A DNA stretch of 64,000 bases, taken from assembly GCA_018402305.1 (NCBI GenBank), contig JAGYJE010000007.1, forward strand, positions 1 to 64,000, in the 5' to 3' direction. The notes beneath the pieces were generated by a model that saw only the letters and a program-made list of their open reading frames with translations, searched no databases and was not told the DNA's origin. Shown piece after piece: positions 1 to 7,414 of this stretch. Each line of letters opens with the position of its first letter. The first letter of the stretch is position 1. The position numbers were made by a program, and so were the translations under genes. This stretch comes from Puniceicoccaceae bacterium (GTDB lineage Bacteria; Verrucomicrobiota; Verrucomicrobiia; Opitutales; Coraliomargaritaceae).

Positions 1-76
1 AAGGGGAGTTTTGGGGGAGTTCCTGGTTTTTAGTTCTGGGCTGGTTTTTGGGATACTTCGGCGGCTGCGGTGGGGG

Positions 77-103
77 GGCAGGGCGCTGAAGCAACCCGGC
101 TAC
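77..103. repeat. Dispersed repeat family A, single arm
   Basis: This arm reads GGCAGGGCGCTGAAGCAACC and then CGGCTAC. Near-identical arms occur at 3676-3703 (inverted), 3791-3817, 63351-63379 (inverted, diverged) and 63414-63442 (diverged). Elsewhere in the window the arms come as facing pairs. The partner of this one may lie before the window start. The rest of positions 1-112 is G-rich non-coding sequence downstream of the DUF2130 gene. Confidence 0.7.
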
Positions 104-112
104 TTTTTGTGG

Positions 113-1507
113 CTAGGACGTGCTCTCCAGGGCGTCGAATTTCGCCTTCATGGTGGGGTTGCCGTGGGTGAGCTTTTTGATGGTGACGTCCTGGGCCTTG
201 TTGTTGGCGAGGCGCAGGTTGTTTTGGGAGCCGAGGAGTGCCTCTTTCACCTTTTGCATTTGCTTGATGGACTTATCGATATTCTCAATCGCGTCATCAA
301 ACTTGCTTGAGGCGAGTTCGTAGTTGCGGGCAAAGCCGGTTTTGAAGGTTTCCAGTTTTTCCTCGAAGTGGGTGACGTCGATACTCTGGGATTTGACCAG
401 GGCGAGCTCGGCCTTGTATTGCAGGGCGTTCATGGCGGCGTTGCGCAGGAGGGTGATCATGGGGATGAAGAACTGGGGGCGGATGACATACATCTTGGGG
501 TAGCGATAGCCGACATCGACGATCCCGGAGTTGTAGAGTTCGCTCTCCGGTTCGAGGAGGGAGACGAGGATGGCGTATTCGCAGCCTTTCTCGGTGCGAT
601 CCTTGTCCAACTCTTTAAAAAAGTCCTCGTTCCGTTTTTTGGTGGCGGTGGTGTCGCTCTCGTTCTTCATCTCGAACATGATGGAGACGATCTCGTTGCC
701 GTCCTCGTCGGCATCGCGGAAGATGTAGTCGCCCTTGCTGCCGGAGCGGGCGTCGTTGTCCTTCTCAAAATAGGCCTTTTGGAAGGCGGTCGGGCGGAGG
801 CGGTTGAATTCGGTCTCGCAGTGCTGCTCCAGGGTCTCACCGACCATCTTGGTGGAGAGCTTGGCCTTCATATCGCGGAGGCGCTCGATGGCGTCGTCGC
901 GGTCCTTGAGCTGGGTCTCGTATTTGTCCTTGAGGGACTGCTCCGCCAGCTGCTTTTGCAGTTCGGCCTGCTTGAGGTCGCTGGCGAGGGCGTCGCGCTG
1001 CTTCTCAACCCCCTCAAGGGCTTCCTTCAGGGCCAGCTTCTGCTCGGTTTCCACCGATGCCAGTCTGGCCTTCAGTTCCTGGATCTCGGTATCCTTGCGG
1101 GCGGCGGCCTCCTGCAGGTCCTTGCTGCGCTGGAGCTCGGCCAGTTCGGCGGCGGTTTTGCTCTCGCGGCGGGTTTTTTCCAGCTCGGTGGCCAGTTGGT
1201 CCCGCTCCTTTTCGACCGAGGCAAGGGCATCGGCCACGGCGTGTTTGCGGGCCTCCTCGCCCTGTTCCAATTGGGTCTGCAATTTGAGGATCTCGGCCTC
1301 CTTGGCTGCGGCGGCTTTTTGCAGCTCGCTGGCAGCCTTTTCCCTGGCCAGATCGAGGGCGGCTTGCTTGTCCTTTTCGGCGCGTTCGAGCCGTTCGTGC
1401 AGCTCCTGGTCAAACTCGCGGTTGCGGACCTGTTTCAGGATGTCGGCGTAGCCCGCCTCATCGATTTTGAAAGCTTTGTTGCAGTGTGGGCAGATGATTT
1501 CGTTCAT
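113..1507 (-). CDS. DUF2130 domain protein with long coiled coil
   Basis: The 464-residue protein starts with a small zinc-finger-like motif ([13 protein letters not shown]), followed by about 190 residues of charged Lys/Glu/Ala-rich heptads that must form a long coiled coil (roughly residues 20-215). The C-terminal half carries the DUF2130 (COG4487) signature: KGDYIFRD, a conserved MFEMKNE segment and a [12 protein letters not shown] stretch. Length and order fit the family. DUF2130 proteins are of unknown function; the E-x-K arrangement is reminiscent of PD-(D/E)xK nuclease folds, which is inference. The gene sits in accessory DNA next to a HipA-like kinase, so a stress or defence role is possible but unproven. 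No Shine-Dalgarno sequence is evident before the ATG. Confidence 0.88.
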   Translation of the reverse strand: MNEIICPHCNKAFKIDEAGYADILKQVRNREFDQELHERLERAEKDKQAALDLAREKAASELQKAAAAKEAEILKLQTQLEQGEEARKHAVADALASVEKERDQLATELEKTRRESKTAAELAELQRSKDLQEAAARKDTEIQELKARLASVETEQKLALKEALEGVEKQRDALASDLKQAELQKQLAEQSLKDKYETQLKDRDDAIERLRDMKAKLSTKMVGETLEQHCETEFNRLRPTAFQKAYFEKDNDARSGSKGDYIFRDADEDGNEIVSIMFEMKNESDTTATKKRNEDFFKELDKDRTEKGCEYAILVSLLEPESELYNSGIVDVGYRYPKMYVIRPQFFIPMITLLRNAAMNALQYKAELALVKSQSIDVTHFEEKLETFKTGFARNYELASSKFDDAIENIDKSIKQMQKVKEALLGSQNNLRLANNKAQDVTIKKLTHGNPTMKAKFDALESTS

Positions 1508-1516
1508 GGGAATTTG

Positions 1517-1601
1517 ATGGCGGATGAATGATTAATGATGGCGGATGGGGGATGAATGATGAATGATGAATGGTGAATGATGAATGGTGAATGATGAATG
1601 A
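1517..1601. repeat. Degenerate ATGAATG tandem repeat (family E)
   Basis: The spacer between the DUF2130 gene and the HipA-like gene is built of 7-bp words ATGAATG/ATGGTGA repeated about ten times; the other strand reads ATTCATCATTCACC repeats. There is no unique spacer sequence, so it is not a CRISPR array. It lies directly after the stop codon of the HipA-like gene. Confidence 0.75.
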
Positions 1602-3005
1602 TTATGAGTTGGCGATTTTGTGGATGTGCTGGAGCGCAGTGATGGCTTGCCCGGCAATCTTTTGGAAGTCGGTGGAGCTATCGGGGCATTGTTGCACTTG
1701 TTGCCAGTAGTTGATGGCGTGCGGATACATTTCCAGCCAGGCGGCTTGGTCTTCGGGCTTGGGGAGCTTGGGCTCGAAGCTGCGCTCGACCACTTCGCCG
1801 GTGCCGCTGGGGCGGAAGTGCATGGGCAGCATGTCGTAAACGGGCGCGAGCGGGTAGGATGCTTCGTCGGGTAAGAAGAAGCTGAGGTTACCAAAGTGCA
1901 TGTCGGTATTGGCAATGAGCTGACCGAAGCAATAAATCCGAGTGATCCGCTCAAGGTCTGCTGGGCTAATCCAATTCGCGGCATGCAGCTTGCGGGCGCA
2001 GTCGGCCCAGCTGCCGCTGCCCTGGCCAATGTAGGCGGCATCCAGTGCGCGCAGTGTGATGAGACCACGACGGCCGGTGCGACCCACACGGTCGAAGCGC
2101 TCGGATTCCAGGAAGGCGCGTTCTTCAAATCGGAAGGTGCGGGTCTGCGCGGATGCGATGGCGGCCTCACGCAAGACTTCGTTGGCGATGTGTTCGGCGT
2201 GCAAGAGATCCGCCCAGCGGCGTCCTGCGGGCGTCGTGATTGGGGGGCTAAACTTGACGATGACGGCCCGCGGTGTCTGCTCCGGCATATCGCAGACCAT
2301 GGTGGTGAACTTCGGCTGTTCGCCGCCCGCAGAGGAGCCATATTCCTCGTCCTCGCTGAGGGCACGTTGTGCAAATTCTGAATACGAAATTTGAGGGGCG
2401 TTATTCGCGTAATAGCCGTCGGCAGCTTTGACTTTCTGATCTTGGAAATCCTCGAGGGCGCGACCATCTCCCAGGATGAAATTACCCTGTAGATTGGCGC
2501 CGAAGCCAGTCAAGATTGTGAGCAGTTCCAAGTCGGACCAATCCTCGGGCTTTTCCTTGATTTGGAAAAGGCGAGCCATGCGCTTTCCGAAGGCACGCCC
2601 CAGGAAGCCGGTCGGGCGCAAGTCTTCGAGGAACCATGGCCAGCCGGGGTAGAGGCCGTCTTTGAACTCACCGGAGCAAAGGGCCGGTAGGGCATTCTTT
2701 GAAGTGAGTAGCCACTGCGTGTGGCTTCCGGCACGGATTGGAGTTAGCTGGCCTGTCCGCGCGACTTGGCCGTTTTCTAAGACATGGTAGAGCGGAATCG
2801 AGCCGGAGGCATCTTCATGCCTTACCGCGAGCTGTGTGGCGCGTGCATGGCCAATACTGACAATCCGGTCGCCAAGTTCCTGCACTCGACGAGAGAGTGT
2901 CGGGCGACTGATACCGAAATGCGCGACTAGGGCACTGGAGGGTGTCGGGCCATTGATCTGCAGGTAGCTGAGTAGATCTTGGCTGCTGGATGTATTCGCT
3001 GGCAT
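1602..3005 (-). CDS. yjjJ: HipA-family serine/threonine kinase, YjjJ/HipH type
   Basis: At 467 residues this matches the YjjJ/HipH branch of HipA kinases, in which the DNA-binding part is fused to the kinase rather than encoded by a separate hipB. Residues 8-50 form a winged-helix or HTH segment (LLSYLQINGPTPSSALVAHF, then SRPTLSRRVQEL). The HipA core carries SSAGGEQPKF (224-233, the phosphate-binding Gly loop), NTDMHFGN (366-373, catalytic Asp368 and Asn373) and a metal-binding YDMLP (390-394). All key kinase residues are present, so it should be active. Family members act as toxins that phosphorylate translation factors, or as regulators. There is no separate antitoxin gene, as expected for this subfamily. 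The upstream region holds tandem repeats that could be its own operator. Confidence 0.85.
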   Translation of the reverse strand: MPANTSSSQDLLSYLQINGPTPSSALVAHFGISRPTLSRRVQELGDRIVSIGHARATQLAVRHEDASGSIPLYHVLENGQVARTGQLTPIRAGSHTQWLLTSKNALPALCSGEFKDGLYPGWPWFLEDLRPTGFLGRAFGKRMARLFQIKEKPEDWSDLELLTILTGFGANLQGNFILGDGRALEDFQDQKVKAADGYYANNAPQISYSEFAQRALSEDEEYGSSAGGEQPKFTTMVCDMPEQTPRAVIVKFSPPITTPAGRRWADLLHAEHIANEVLREAAIASAQTRTFRFEERAFLESERFDRVGRTGRRGLITLRALDAAYIGQGSGSWADCARKLHAANWISPADLERITRIYCFGQLIANTDMHFGNLSFFLPDEASYPLAPVYDMLPMHFRPSGTGEVVERSFEPKLPKPEDQAAWLEMYPHAINYWQQVQQCPDSSTDFQKIAGQAITALQHIHKIANS

Positions 3006-3091
3006 GAAACAATCGAAAATTAACTTGAACCTGGATTTATAGGGGCTTTATCGGTTAAATAAAGCTTTTTATGAAACGATTATGAAACGAT
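3003..3091 (-). promoter_or_regulatory. Tandem 11-bp repeats upstream of the HipA-like gene, candidate operator
   Basis: TATGAAACGAT occurs twice head to tail at 3070-3080 and 3081-3091, and a third copy with two changes (CATGAAACAAT) covers the start codon at 3003-3013. The kinase has its own N-terminal HTH, so self-repression through these repeats is a reasonable inference. No experimental support. Confidence 0.4.
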
Positions 3092-3153
3092 TTAGGTTTA
3101 AAGTGGCGGGAGCTTCCAGCTCTCAGTATTAAAGATGAATCGGGAGCGGGCTA

Positions 3154-3230
3154 TGAGGGATGAAGGCTGAGGGCGGAGACCTGAGACCTGAAGGGGGGAT
3201 GGAAGATTGGATATGGGTGATGGGATGGCA
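3154..3230. repeat. Word-like repeat GAGACCTGAGACCTGAA (family F), copy 1
   Basis: The stretch contains TGAGGGATGAAGG, GAGACCTGAGACCTGAA and GATGGAAGATTGGAT words. A second, similar block lies at 3591-3660 in the same orientation. The two blocks bracket the truncated amidohydrolase gene. Confidence 0.55.
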
Positions 3231-3236
3231 CAGTTT

Positions 3237-3587
3237 TTAAGAACCGGTCGTTGCCAGGCGCGTGGCTTCGGGGGGTCTAGCTGGACAAACGGGCTTCGAG
3301 TCTTTGCAGGCAGGATTGAAGGTGGTTTTGGTGTAGAACACGCCCATGCCCCTGGCAGCCATGGGCTCGTCGGCGTCGTTGGCGAAGCGCTCGACATCGA
3401 CGAAGAGGCGGCTGAAGGGGAAGATGATGGCCCGTTCGTCTTGTGATCCGTTGGTAAAGAGTTCATCGGTGAACCAATCGGTCAGCTTGAGCTGCTCCTG
3501 TCGGAGGGCTTCAGGGCTGAGTTTGTAGTGGGCCAGGGCGGCCTGCGGGATCGCGGTGGCGGCATGGGGGATGTGGAGGAGGAGCAT
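3237..3587 (-). pseudogene. N-formylglutamate amidohydrolase, 5' fragment
   Basis: The 116-residue frame opens with MLLLHIPHAATAIP, the conserved N-terminus of N-formylglutamate amidohydrolases (HutG-like, PF05013), and continues through DWFTDELF and FPFSRLFVDVERF to GMGVFYTKT. Full-length enzymes have about 250-270 residues. Here similarity ends at about residue 90, and the last 25 residues are unrelated sequence. The remaining two thirds, including the C-terminal metal and substrate residues, cannot be found in any frame downstream. The fragment is flanked on both sides by family F repeats, suggesting loss by recombination between repeats. It should be inactive. Confidence 0.75.
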
Positions 3588-3590
3588 TTT

Positions 3591-3660
3591 GAGGGATGAG
3601 ACCTGAGACTTGAAACCTGAGGGGGAGGGTAGAAGATGGGATGGCGAAGATGGAAGATAG
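3591..3660. repeat. Word-like repeat GAGACCTGAGACTTGAA (family F), copy 2
   Basis: The block contains GAGGGATGAGACCTGAGACT, GGGATGGCGAAGATGG and related words, in direct orientation to 3154-3230. Confidence 0.55.
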
Positions 3661-3675
3661 GGTTTAGAGCGGAGC

Positions 3676-3817
3676 GTAGCCGGGTTGCTTTAGCGCCCGG
3701 TTCATTTTTAGGAATGTTGGGATTGGGGTTTCGCGGGTCTTTCCTTCGGGTTGGGGTGTATTGGGAATGCTGTACTTTGCGGGCGTTTCCGGCAGGGCGC
3801 TGAAGCAACCCTGCTAC
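3676..3817. repeat. Inverted-repeat element, family A (paired arms)
   Basis: The left arm at 3676-3703 (GTAGCCGGGTTGCTTTAGCG, then CCCGG) faces the right arm at 3791-3817 (GGCAGGGCGCTGAAGCAACC, then CTGCTAC). About 21 of 25 positions are complementary, with an 87-bp loop. The whole unit, 142 bp, could form a long stem. A diverged second pair lies at 63351-63442. The layout resembles REP/BIME or MITE sequences. No transposase or RAYT gene is in the window. Confidence 0.7.
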
Positions 3818-3828
3818 GGGGTGGCGCC

Positions 3829-4401
3829 TTACGCGGTTTCTCGGGCGAGGGTGATTTTCGAGTGAATGCTTTCGAAAAGCTGGTCGACTTTGGCCTTGCG
3901 GGTCTCGGGATCGAAGCAGCCGATGAAATTGGCGAAGGCACTGTGGTAACTCTCGGTGGGCTGGTTGAAGCAATTGAGTGAGTGCTTGTTGACGATAAAC
4001 CTGGGTGGGTAGTAGGTGGTTTCGACGGTGATGTCCTCGATAGTCGCGTCTTTCAAGGCGATGCCCTCTCTTCGATTCATGACGTGAATCAGAGTGGTCC
4101 GCATGCCTTCGATGCTCAGCCAGCAGTTGTGTTTTTTTGCGACGACAAAGTCTTTGATGTATTCAATGGCGTCGGCTTCGTTGATGCCCTCGGGTAATGG
4201 GCGGGAGGTGTAGACGCAGGCGACAATACGGATGCCAAAGCGCGTCGGGTAGGCGACCCGTGCGCTGAATGTCTCGTATTCCCTCAGATCTTGCTCCATG
4301 CACAGATCAAGCGTTTTCCTTTCTGGTGGTTGGGTTGAAACGCACTCCGTCCGCTGTTTGTATCCGGAATATGGGCACAAAAAAAGATCGTTCCCGCGCA
4401 T
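3829..4401 (-). CDS. Protein of unknown function
   Basis: I do not recognise this 190-residue protein. It is soluble, with no signal peptide or membrane segment. It has an ordinary composition with a cysteine-containing N-terminus (FLCPYSGY) and segments such as RFGIRIVACVYTSRPLPEG and TVETTYYPPRFIVNK that look like beta strands of a real domain. A later start at the Met near 4299 (MEQDLREYETF) is equally possible, since the first 34 residues look less protein-like. It stands alone between repeat elements, opposite to the VapBC pair that follows 800 bp away. Confidence 0.5.
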   Translation of the reverse strand: MRGNDLFLCPYSGYKQRTECVSTQPPERKTLDLCMEQDLREYETFSARVAYPTRFGIRIVACVYTSRPLPEGINEADAIEYIKDFVVAKKHNCWLSIEGMRTTLIHVMNRREGIALKDATIEDITVETTYYPPRFIVNKHSLNCFNQPTESYHSAFANFIGCFDPETRKAKVDQLFESIHSKITLARETA

Positions 4402-5180
4402 CGGCCAAGGGATTGGCTGGGATGCATGAACGATCTACGTGCGGGAGAGTGCTTGGATTCAGTTACGTCAAACTGCGAATCATTGGACCACCGTGGCGAC
4501 TCTCCGAACTCAATGGATAGCGATGAGCTAAAATGAGTGGAAGAACCCGGTTGGTGTTTTCCGCGTTGTGAGGGCGGAAAACGTCTAAAGATTCGATTAA
4601 CGACGTGTCGTAAAGAACAGGATGAAAGTAGTGAATTAGGAGTTAGGGAATGTCAAGGTTTATCGCCTTCTGCCAGGTTTATAGGGTGCAATAAAAAGTG
4701 CGGGGTAATTTTAGGATCCTTCGTAGCTCGCTGACGAGAGTCAGGGAGATGACGCGGTTGGGCAGGCTTCTCACAACGACTGTCGTCGATGTGCTACGGA
4801 TTGGAATGTGTGCCCCGCGGAAAAAATTGCACCCAGGTTTATTCTGCTTCTCAAAAGTCTTTCGGAAGGTAAAGCAACCACCCCGCCCTTCGGGCACCCC
4901 TCCTCATCCGAGGAGGGGAGTTTTAATGGGTTGCGCGTAATGACTCCCCTCCTGTCCCGCTCAGCGGGATAGGAGGGGACAGCCTGCTCTTCGTGGAGAA
5001 GCGCGGGCAGGGGTGGTTTTGCTTGCCGGTGCGGGTGAGGGCAGCCTTTTGAACAAGGTCCTGGAGGTCGCCGCTGTTGGCGCACCATTCCATTGCATGA
5101 GAGATAGAAGATACCTCTTATGACTCATAAAATGCATAAACATGAGGCATAGAAAGGGAATTTATCGCTCATCTCGATGC
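4402..5180. other. Long intergenic stretch with no recognisable gene
   Basis: No frame in these roughly 780 bp gives a convincing protein. The distal part (4872-5024) holds the family C inverted repeat described separately. Around 4628-4650 there is a word-like TAGTGAATTAGGAGTTAGGG segment. I see no RNA gene. Confidence 0.5.
4872..5024. repeat. Inverted-repeat element, family C
   Basis: The left end AAGCAACCACCCCGCCC (4872-4888) faces the right end GGGCAGGGGTGGTTTTGCTT (5005-5024). Inside lie further hairpins (CCTCCTCATCCGAGGAGG at 4899-4916; TCCCGCTCAGCGGGA near 4953-4967). The unit is about 153 bp. A related CTCCGAGGGGAGGGGGACCG sequence occurs at 46845-46885. Behaviour as a MITE-like element is inferred from structure only. 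Confidence 0.55.
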
Positions 5181-5215
5181 TTGACGCTGCATGACGACAC
5201 TGCATGATGACGAAT
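5181..5215 (+). promoter_or_regulatory. Candidate vapBC promoter giving a leaderless transcript
   Basis: TTGACG (5181-5186), a 16-bp spacer and CATGAT (5203-5208) are followed after 7 bp by the ATG at 5216. Two CTGCATGA words (5187-5194 and 5200-5207) overlap the promoter and could be antitoxin binding sites. Confidence 0.4.
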
Positions 5216-5440
5216 ATGAGAACAATCATCGATGTCCCCGAGGACGTTATCGAATCCTTAGACCGAGTCCGGGCGAGAGAAAAGCGCTCGCGGGCGGCGG
5301 TTATACGTGAGGCGATTGATGTTTATTTGCGTGCTAAGGCGACACCCGAGACGGCCAGTGCTTTTGGTTTGTGGAAGGCAAAATCGAGGGATGGCCTGCG
5401 CTATCAACGCGAGCTGCGGAGTGATTGGAACGACCGATGA
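5216..5440 (+). CDS. vapB: VapB-type antitoxin, ribbon-helix-helix
   Basis: The 74-residue protein begins MRTIIDVPEDVIESLDRV and continues RSRAAVIREAIDVYL, the beta strand plus two helices of a CopG/RHH DNA-binding domain. The C-terminal third (FGLWKAKSRDGLRYQRELR) is the expected toxin-wrapping tail. Two Met codons lie 9 and 12 bp upstream, but the RHH strand starts at 5216, and the candidate promoter places transcription start at about this ATG. The stop overlaps the vapC start (ATGA), so the two are translationally coupled. It would neutralise the PIN ribonuclease and repress the operon. Confidence 0.85.
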   Translation: MRTIIDVPEDVIESLDRVRAREKRSRAAVIREAIDVYLRAKATPETASAFGLWKAKSRDGLRYQRELRSDWNDR

Positions 5441-5799
5441 AAGCGGTCTTTGATACCAACATCCTAATCGATTTTTTGAACGGGATCGAAGCGGCCAAGG
5501 ATGAGCTGGCTCACTTTCAAACGCGTCAGATCAGTGTCATCACCTATATCGAAGTGATGGTGGGCGCGAGCCCGGAGGAGGAGGCCGCCGTGCGTGGTTT
5601 TCTCGCATCGTTTCAGGTCGTTGAGTTGAGTGCGGCGATTGCCAACGAAACCATTTCCATCCGGCAGCAGCATGGTTTGAAAATTCCCGATGCCATCGTC
5701 TATGCCACAGCGCGGGTTGAGGGTTGCCTGCTGGTCTCCCGTAACACAAAAGATCTCAAGTCGGACTGGCCCGATATTCGGGTGCCGTATCGGCTTTAA
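5437..5799 (+). CDS. vapC: VapC-type PIN-domain ribonuclease toxin
   Basis: The 120-residue protein has the PIN layout: MKAVFDTNILIDFLNG (Asp6 in the first strand), YIEVMVGA (acidic Glu), KIPDAIVYATARVEG (third acidic residue) and LLVSRNTKDL at the end. All acidic metal-binding residues are present, so it should be an active, probably tRNA- or rRNA-cleaving, toxin. The ATG is inside the vapB stop codon. An ATG 12 bp upstream would add MERP but is less likely. Confidence 0.88.
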   Translation: MKAVFDTNILIDFLNGIEAAKDELAHFQTRQISVITYIEVMVGASPEEEAAVRGFLASFQVVELSAAIANETISIRQQHGLKIPDAIVYATARVEGCLLVSRNTKDLKSDWPDIRVPYRL

Positions 5800-6216
5800 G
5801 AAGTTCTCAAAGATTCTCAGCCCAGATCGCGCAGGTGAAGCGACCTTTCAGGGTCGGTGAAAAGTAGGTGTAGCAGCTCTGCTCGCGCCTTTGGGAAAAT
5901 CTGTTCAATCACATTCAATGTGAATGCTTATGGCATACGACTGTATGTTTTGTTCATACAGAAATTGAGATTTAAATTTAACCCCTTAGGCCCCGTCTCA
6001 CTTATGTGCAGTATAGTAGACAGAGCCAAGAGGTCTTTCCCAGGGCTCTTGAAACTCTGTCCCAGTCCTCTCTGCGAAATGATGTCTTGGGCTTTTTCCC
6101 GTCTTTAGTGCGGATTTTTAAGTCGGGTTTCTTGTCTTCCAGATGCATCCGCTGTGTAGAGCGGAAGAAACTGATCAAAGAGCCTTCCGGAACAAAAACA
6201 TGTTTGTTTGCCATGC
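5800..6216. other. Intergenic stretch, 417 bp
   Basis: No supported gene. A perfect hairpin CTGTATG-TTTTGTT-CATACAG lies at 5941-5961; it lacks a following T-run, so it is not a classic terminator. A 72-codon minus-strand frame at 6002-6220 has no recognisable family and overlaps the end of the epimerase gene. Confidence 0.4.
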
Positions 6217-7167
6217 TCAAGAAGTTCGAGATTCCTGATACCAGCGGACGAATTTCTTGATCCCATCCGTTACCTGGGTCTGGGGTGAGTAGGCGAGCAA
6301 GTCTCCCGCCTTGGAGACGTCAGCGTAGGTGCGTGGCACGTCGCCCAGCTGGTCGGGCAGGTGCTCGATTATGGCCTTTTTCGCAGTCGTTGATTCGATG
6401 AGAGCGATGAGTTGACTCAACGCTGTCACTTCAGAGCCGCCGAGGTTGAAGATTTCAAACTCGCTGGCGTCGTAGTTTGCAGCGGCGCAGACGCCGTCGA
6501 TGATATCGTCGATGTAGGTGTAGTCGCGGGCGCTGGAGCCGTCGCCGAACTGCTGGATGGGGCGTCCGTCGAGGATGTTTTTGGTGAATTTGGATATGGC
6601 GAGGTCCGGACGCTGACGGGGACCGTAGACCGTGAAGAAACGCAGGCACTGGCAGCGAATGCCGAAGAGGTGGGCGTAGTTGGAACAGATCTGCTCGCCG
6701 GCGAGCTTTGTAGCGGCATAGGGCGAGATGGTCCGCTCAATCAGGTCGGTCTCACTGAAGGGCACTTTTTTATTGATGCCGTAGATCGAGGACGAGGAGG
6801 CAAAGGTGAAGCGGGGGACTTTGTGGTAAACACAGGCATCGAGCAGATTAAAGGTGCCGTCGATATTGGTGGTGAAGTAGAGCTTGGGATCTTTTATCGA
6901 AGGGCGCACACCCGCCCGTGCGGCGAGGTGGATGACTTGATCGAACTTTCCCTCGGCAAAGGTGCGCTCGACCAGAACGGCGTCGCGAATGTCACCCTTG
7001 ACGAGACGGATGTCGCTTTGCACACCATGCAGATTCTGCACCTTAATCGACGGGTCATAGTAATCATTGAAATCGTCGATCACGGTGACCTCGTTGTCGT
7101 CGGAAAGCATACGCTCGGTGAGATGAGAGCCGATGAAGCCGGCCCCGCCAGTGATCAGAATGTTCAT
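6217..7167 (-). CDS. NAD-dependent nucleotide-sugar epimerase, UDP-glucuronate 4-epimerase type
   Basis: This is a 316-residue extended short-chain dehydrogenase. The Rossmann motif GGAGFIGSH is at residues 7-15. The active-site SSSSIYG and Y-x-x-x-K (YAATK) are present, with the characteristic FFTVYGPRQRPDLAI, RDYTYIDDI and a final FVRWY segment. These point to UDP-glucuronate 4-epimerases (LpsL/Cap1J), which make UDP-galacturonate for LPS or capsule. The exact substrate is inferred. It is the last gene on the minus strand of the envelope-polysaccharide locus. The 247-bp gap to the next gene upstream suggests its own promoter. Confidence 0.88.
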   Translation of the reverse strand: MNILITGGAGFIGSHLTERMLSDDNEVTVIDDFNDYYDPSIKVQNLHGVQSDIRLVKGDIRDAVLVERTFAEGKFDQVIHLAARAGVRPSIKDPKLYFTTNIDGTFNLLDACVYHKVPRFTFASSSSIYGINKKVPFSETDLIERTISPYAATKLAGEQICSNYAHLFGIRCQCLRFFTVYGPRQRPDLAISKFTKNILDGRPIQQFGDGSSARDYTYIDDIIDGVCAAANYDASEFEIFNLGGSEVTALSQLIALIESTTAKKAIIEHLPDQLGDVPRTYADVSKAGDLLAYSPQTQVTDGIKKFVRWYQESRTS

Positions 7168-7414
7168 AAAGTTAAAAATCGGGGTTTGTCACAAAAACGT
7201 TACAACCATAATAATGAGGGGTTTCGGTTAGTTTCCCCCAACACCCCTAAGAGTTTTAGATAATGTTGCCTTGCTATATCAAGCAATTGCTTCCCATCGT
7301 CAGTAGTTTTCTTTTTGTCTCTTCCCTTTCGTTGGTCCCGACGGAGGGGGGCTTTTACATAGATCGCTGAAGCTTCGATTTTTGATCTCAGGGCGGAAGT
7401 GGATCGGTGGTTGA

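Noticed and set aside
368-1531. Long plus-strand frame opposite the DUF2130 gene
   Set aside because: It is the antisense shadow of a coiled-coil gene with biased codons; its Gly/Leu-rich product matches nothing.
1517-1601. Possible CRISPR array
   Set aside because: Words of 7-14 bp without unique spacers and without cas genes nearby.
1532-2467. Minus-strand frame overlapping the HipA-like gene
   Set aside because: Its C-terminus is a translation of the ATGAATG repeat and the rest is out-of-frame reading of the kinase gene.
5941-5961. Hairpin CTGTATG-loop-CATACAG as a terminator
   Set aside because: No U-run follows and no gene on either strand ends close to it.
6412-7263. Plus-strand frame opposite the epimerase gene
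   Set aside because: Antisense shadow; the minus strand has clear SDR motifs.
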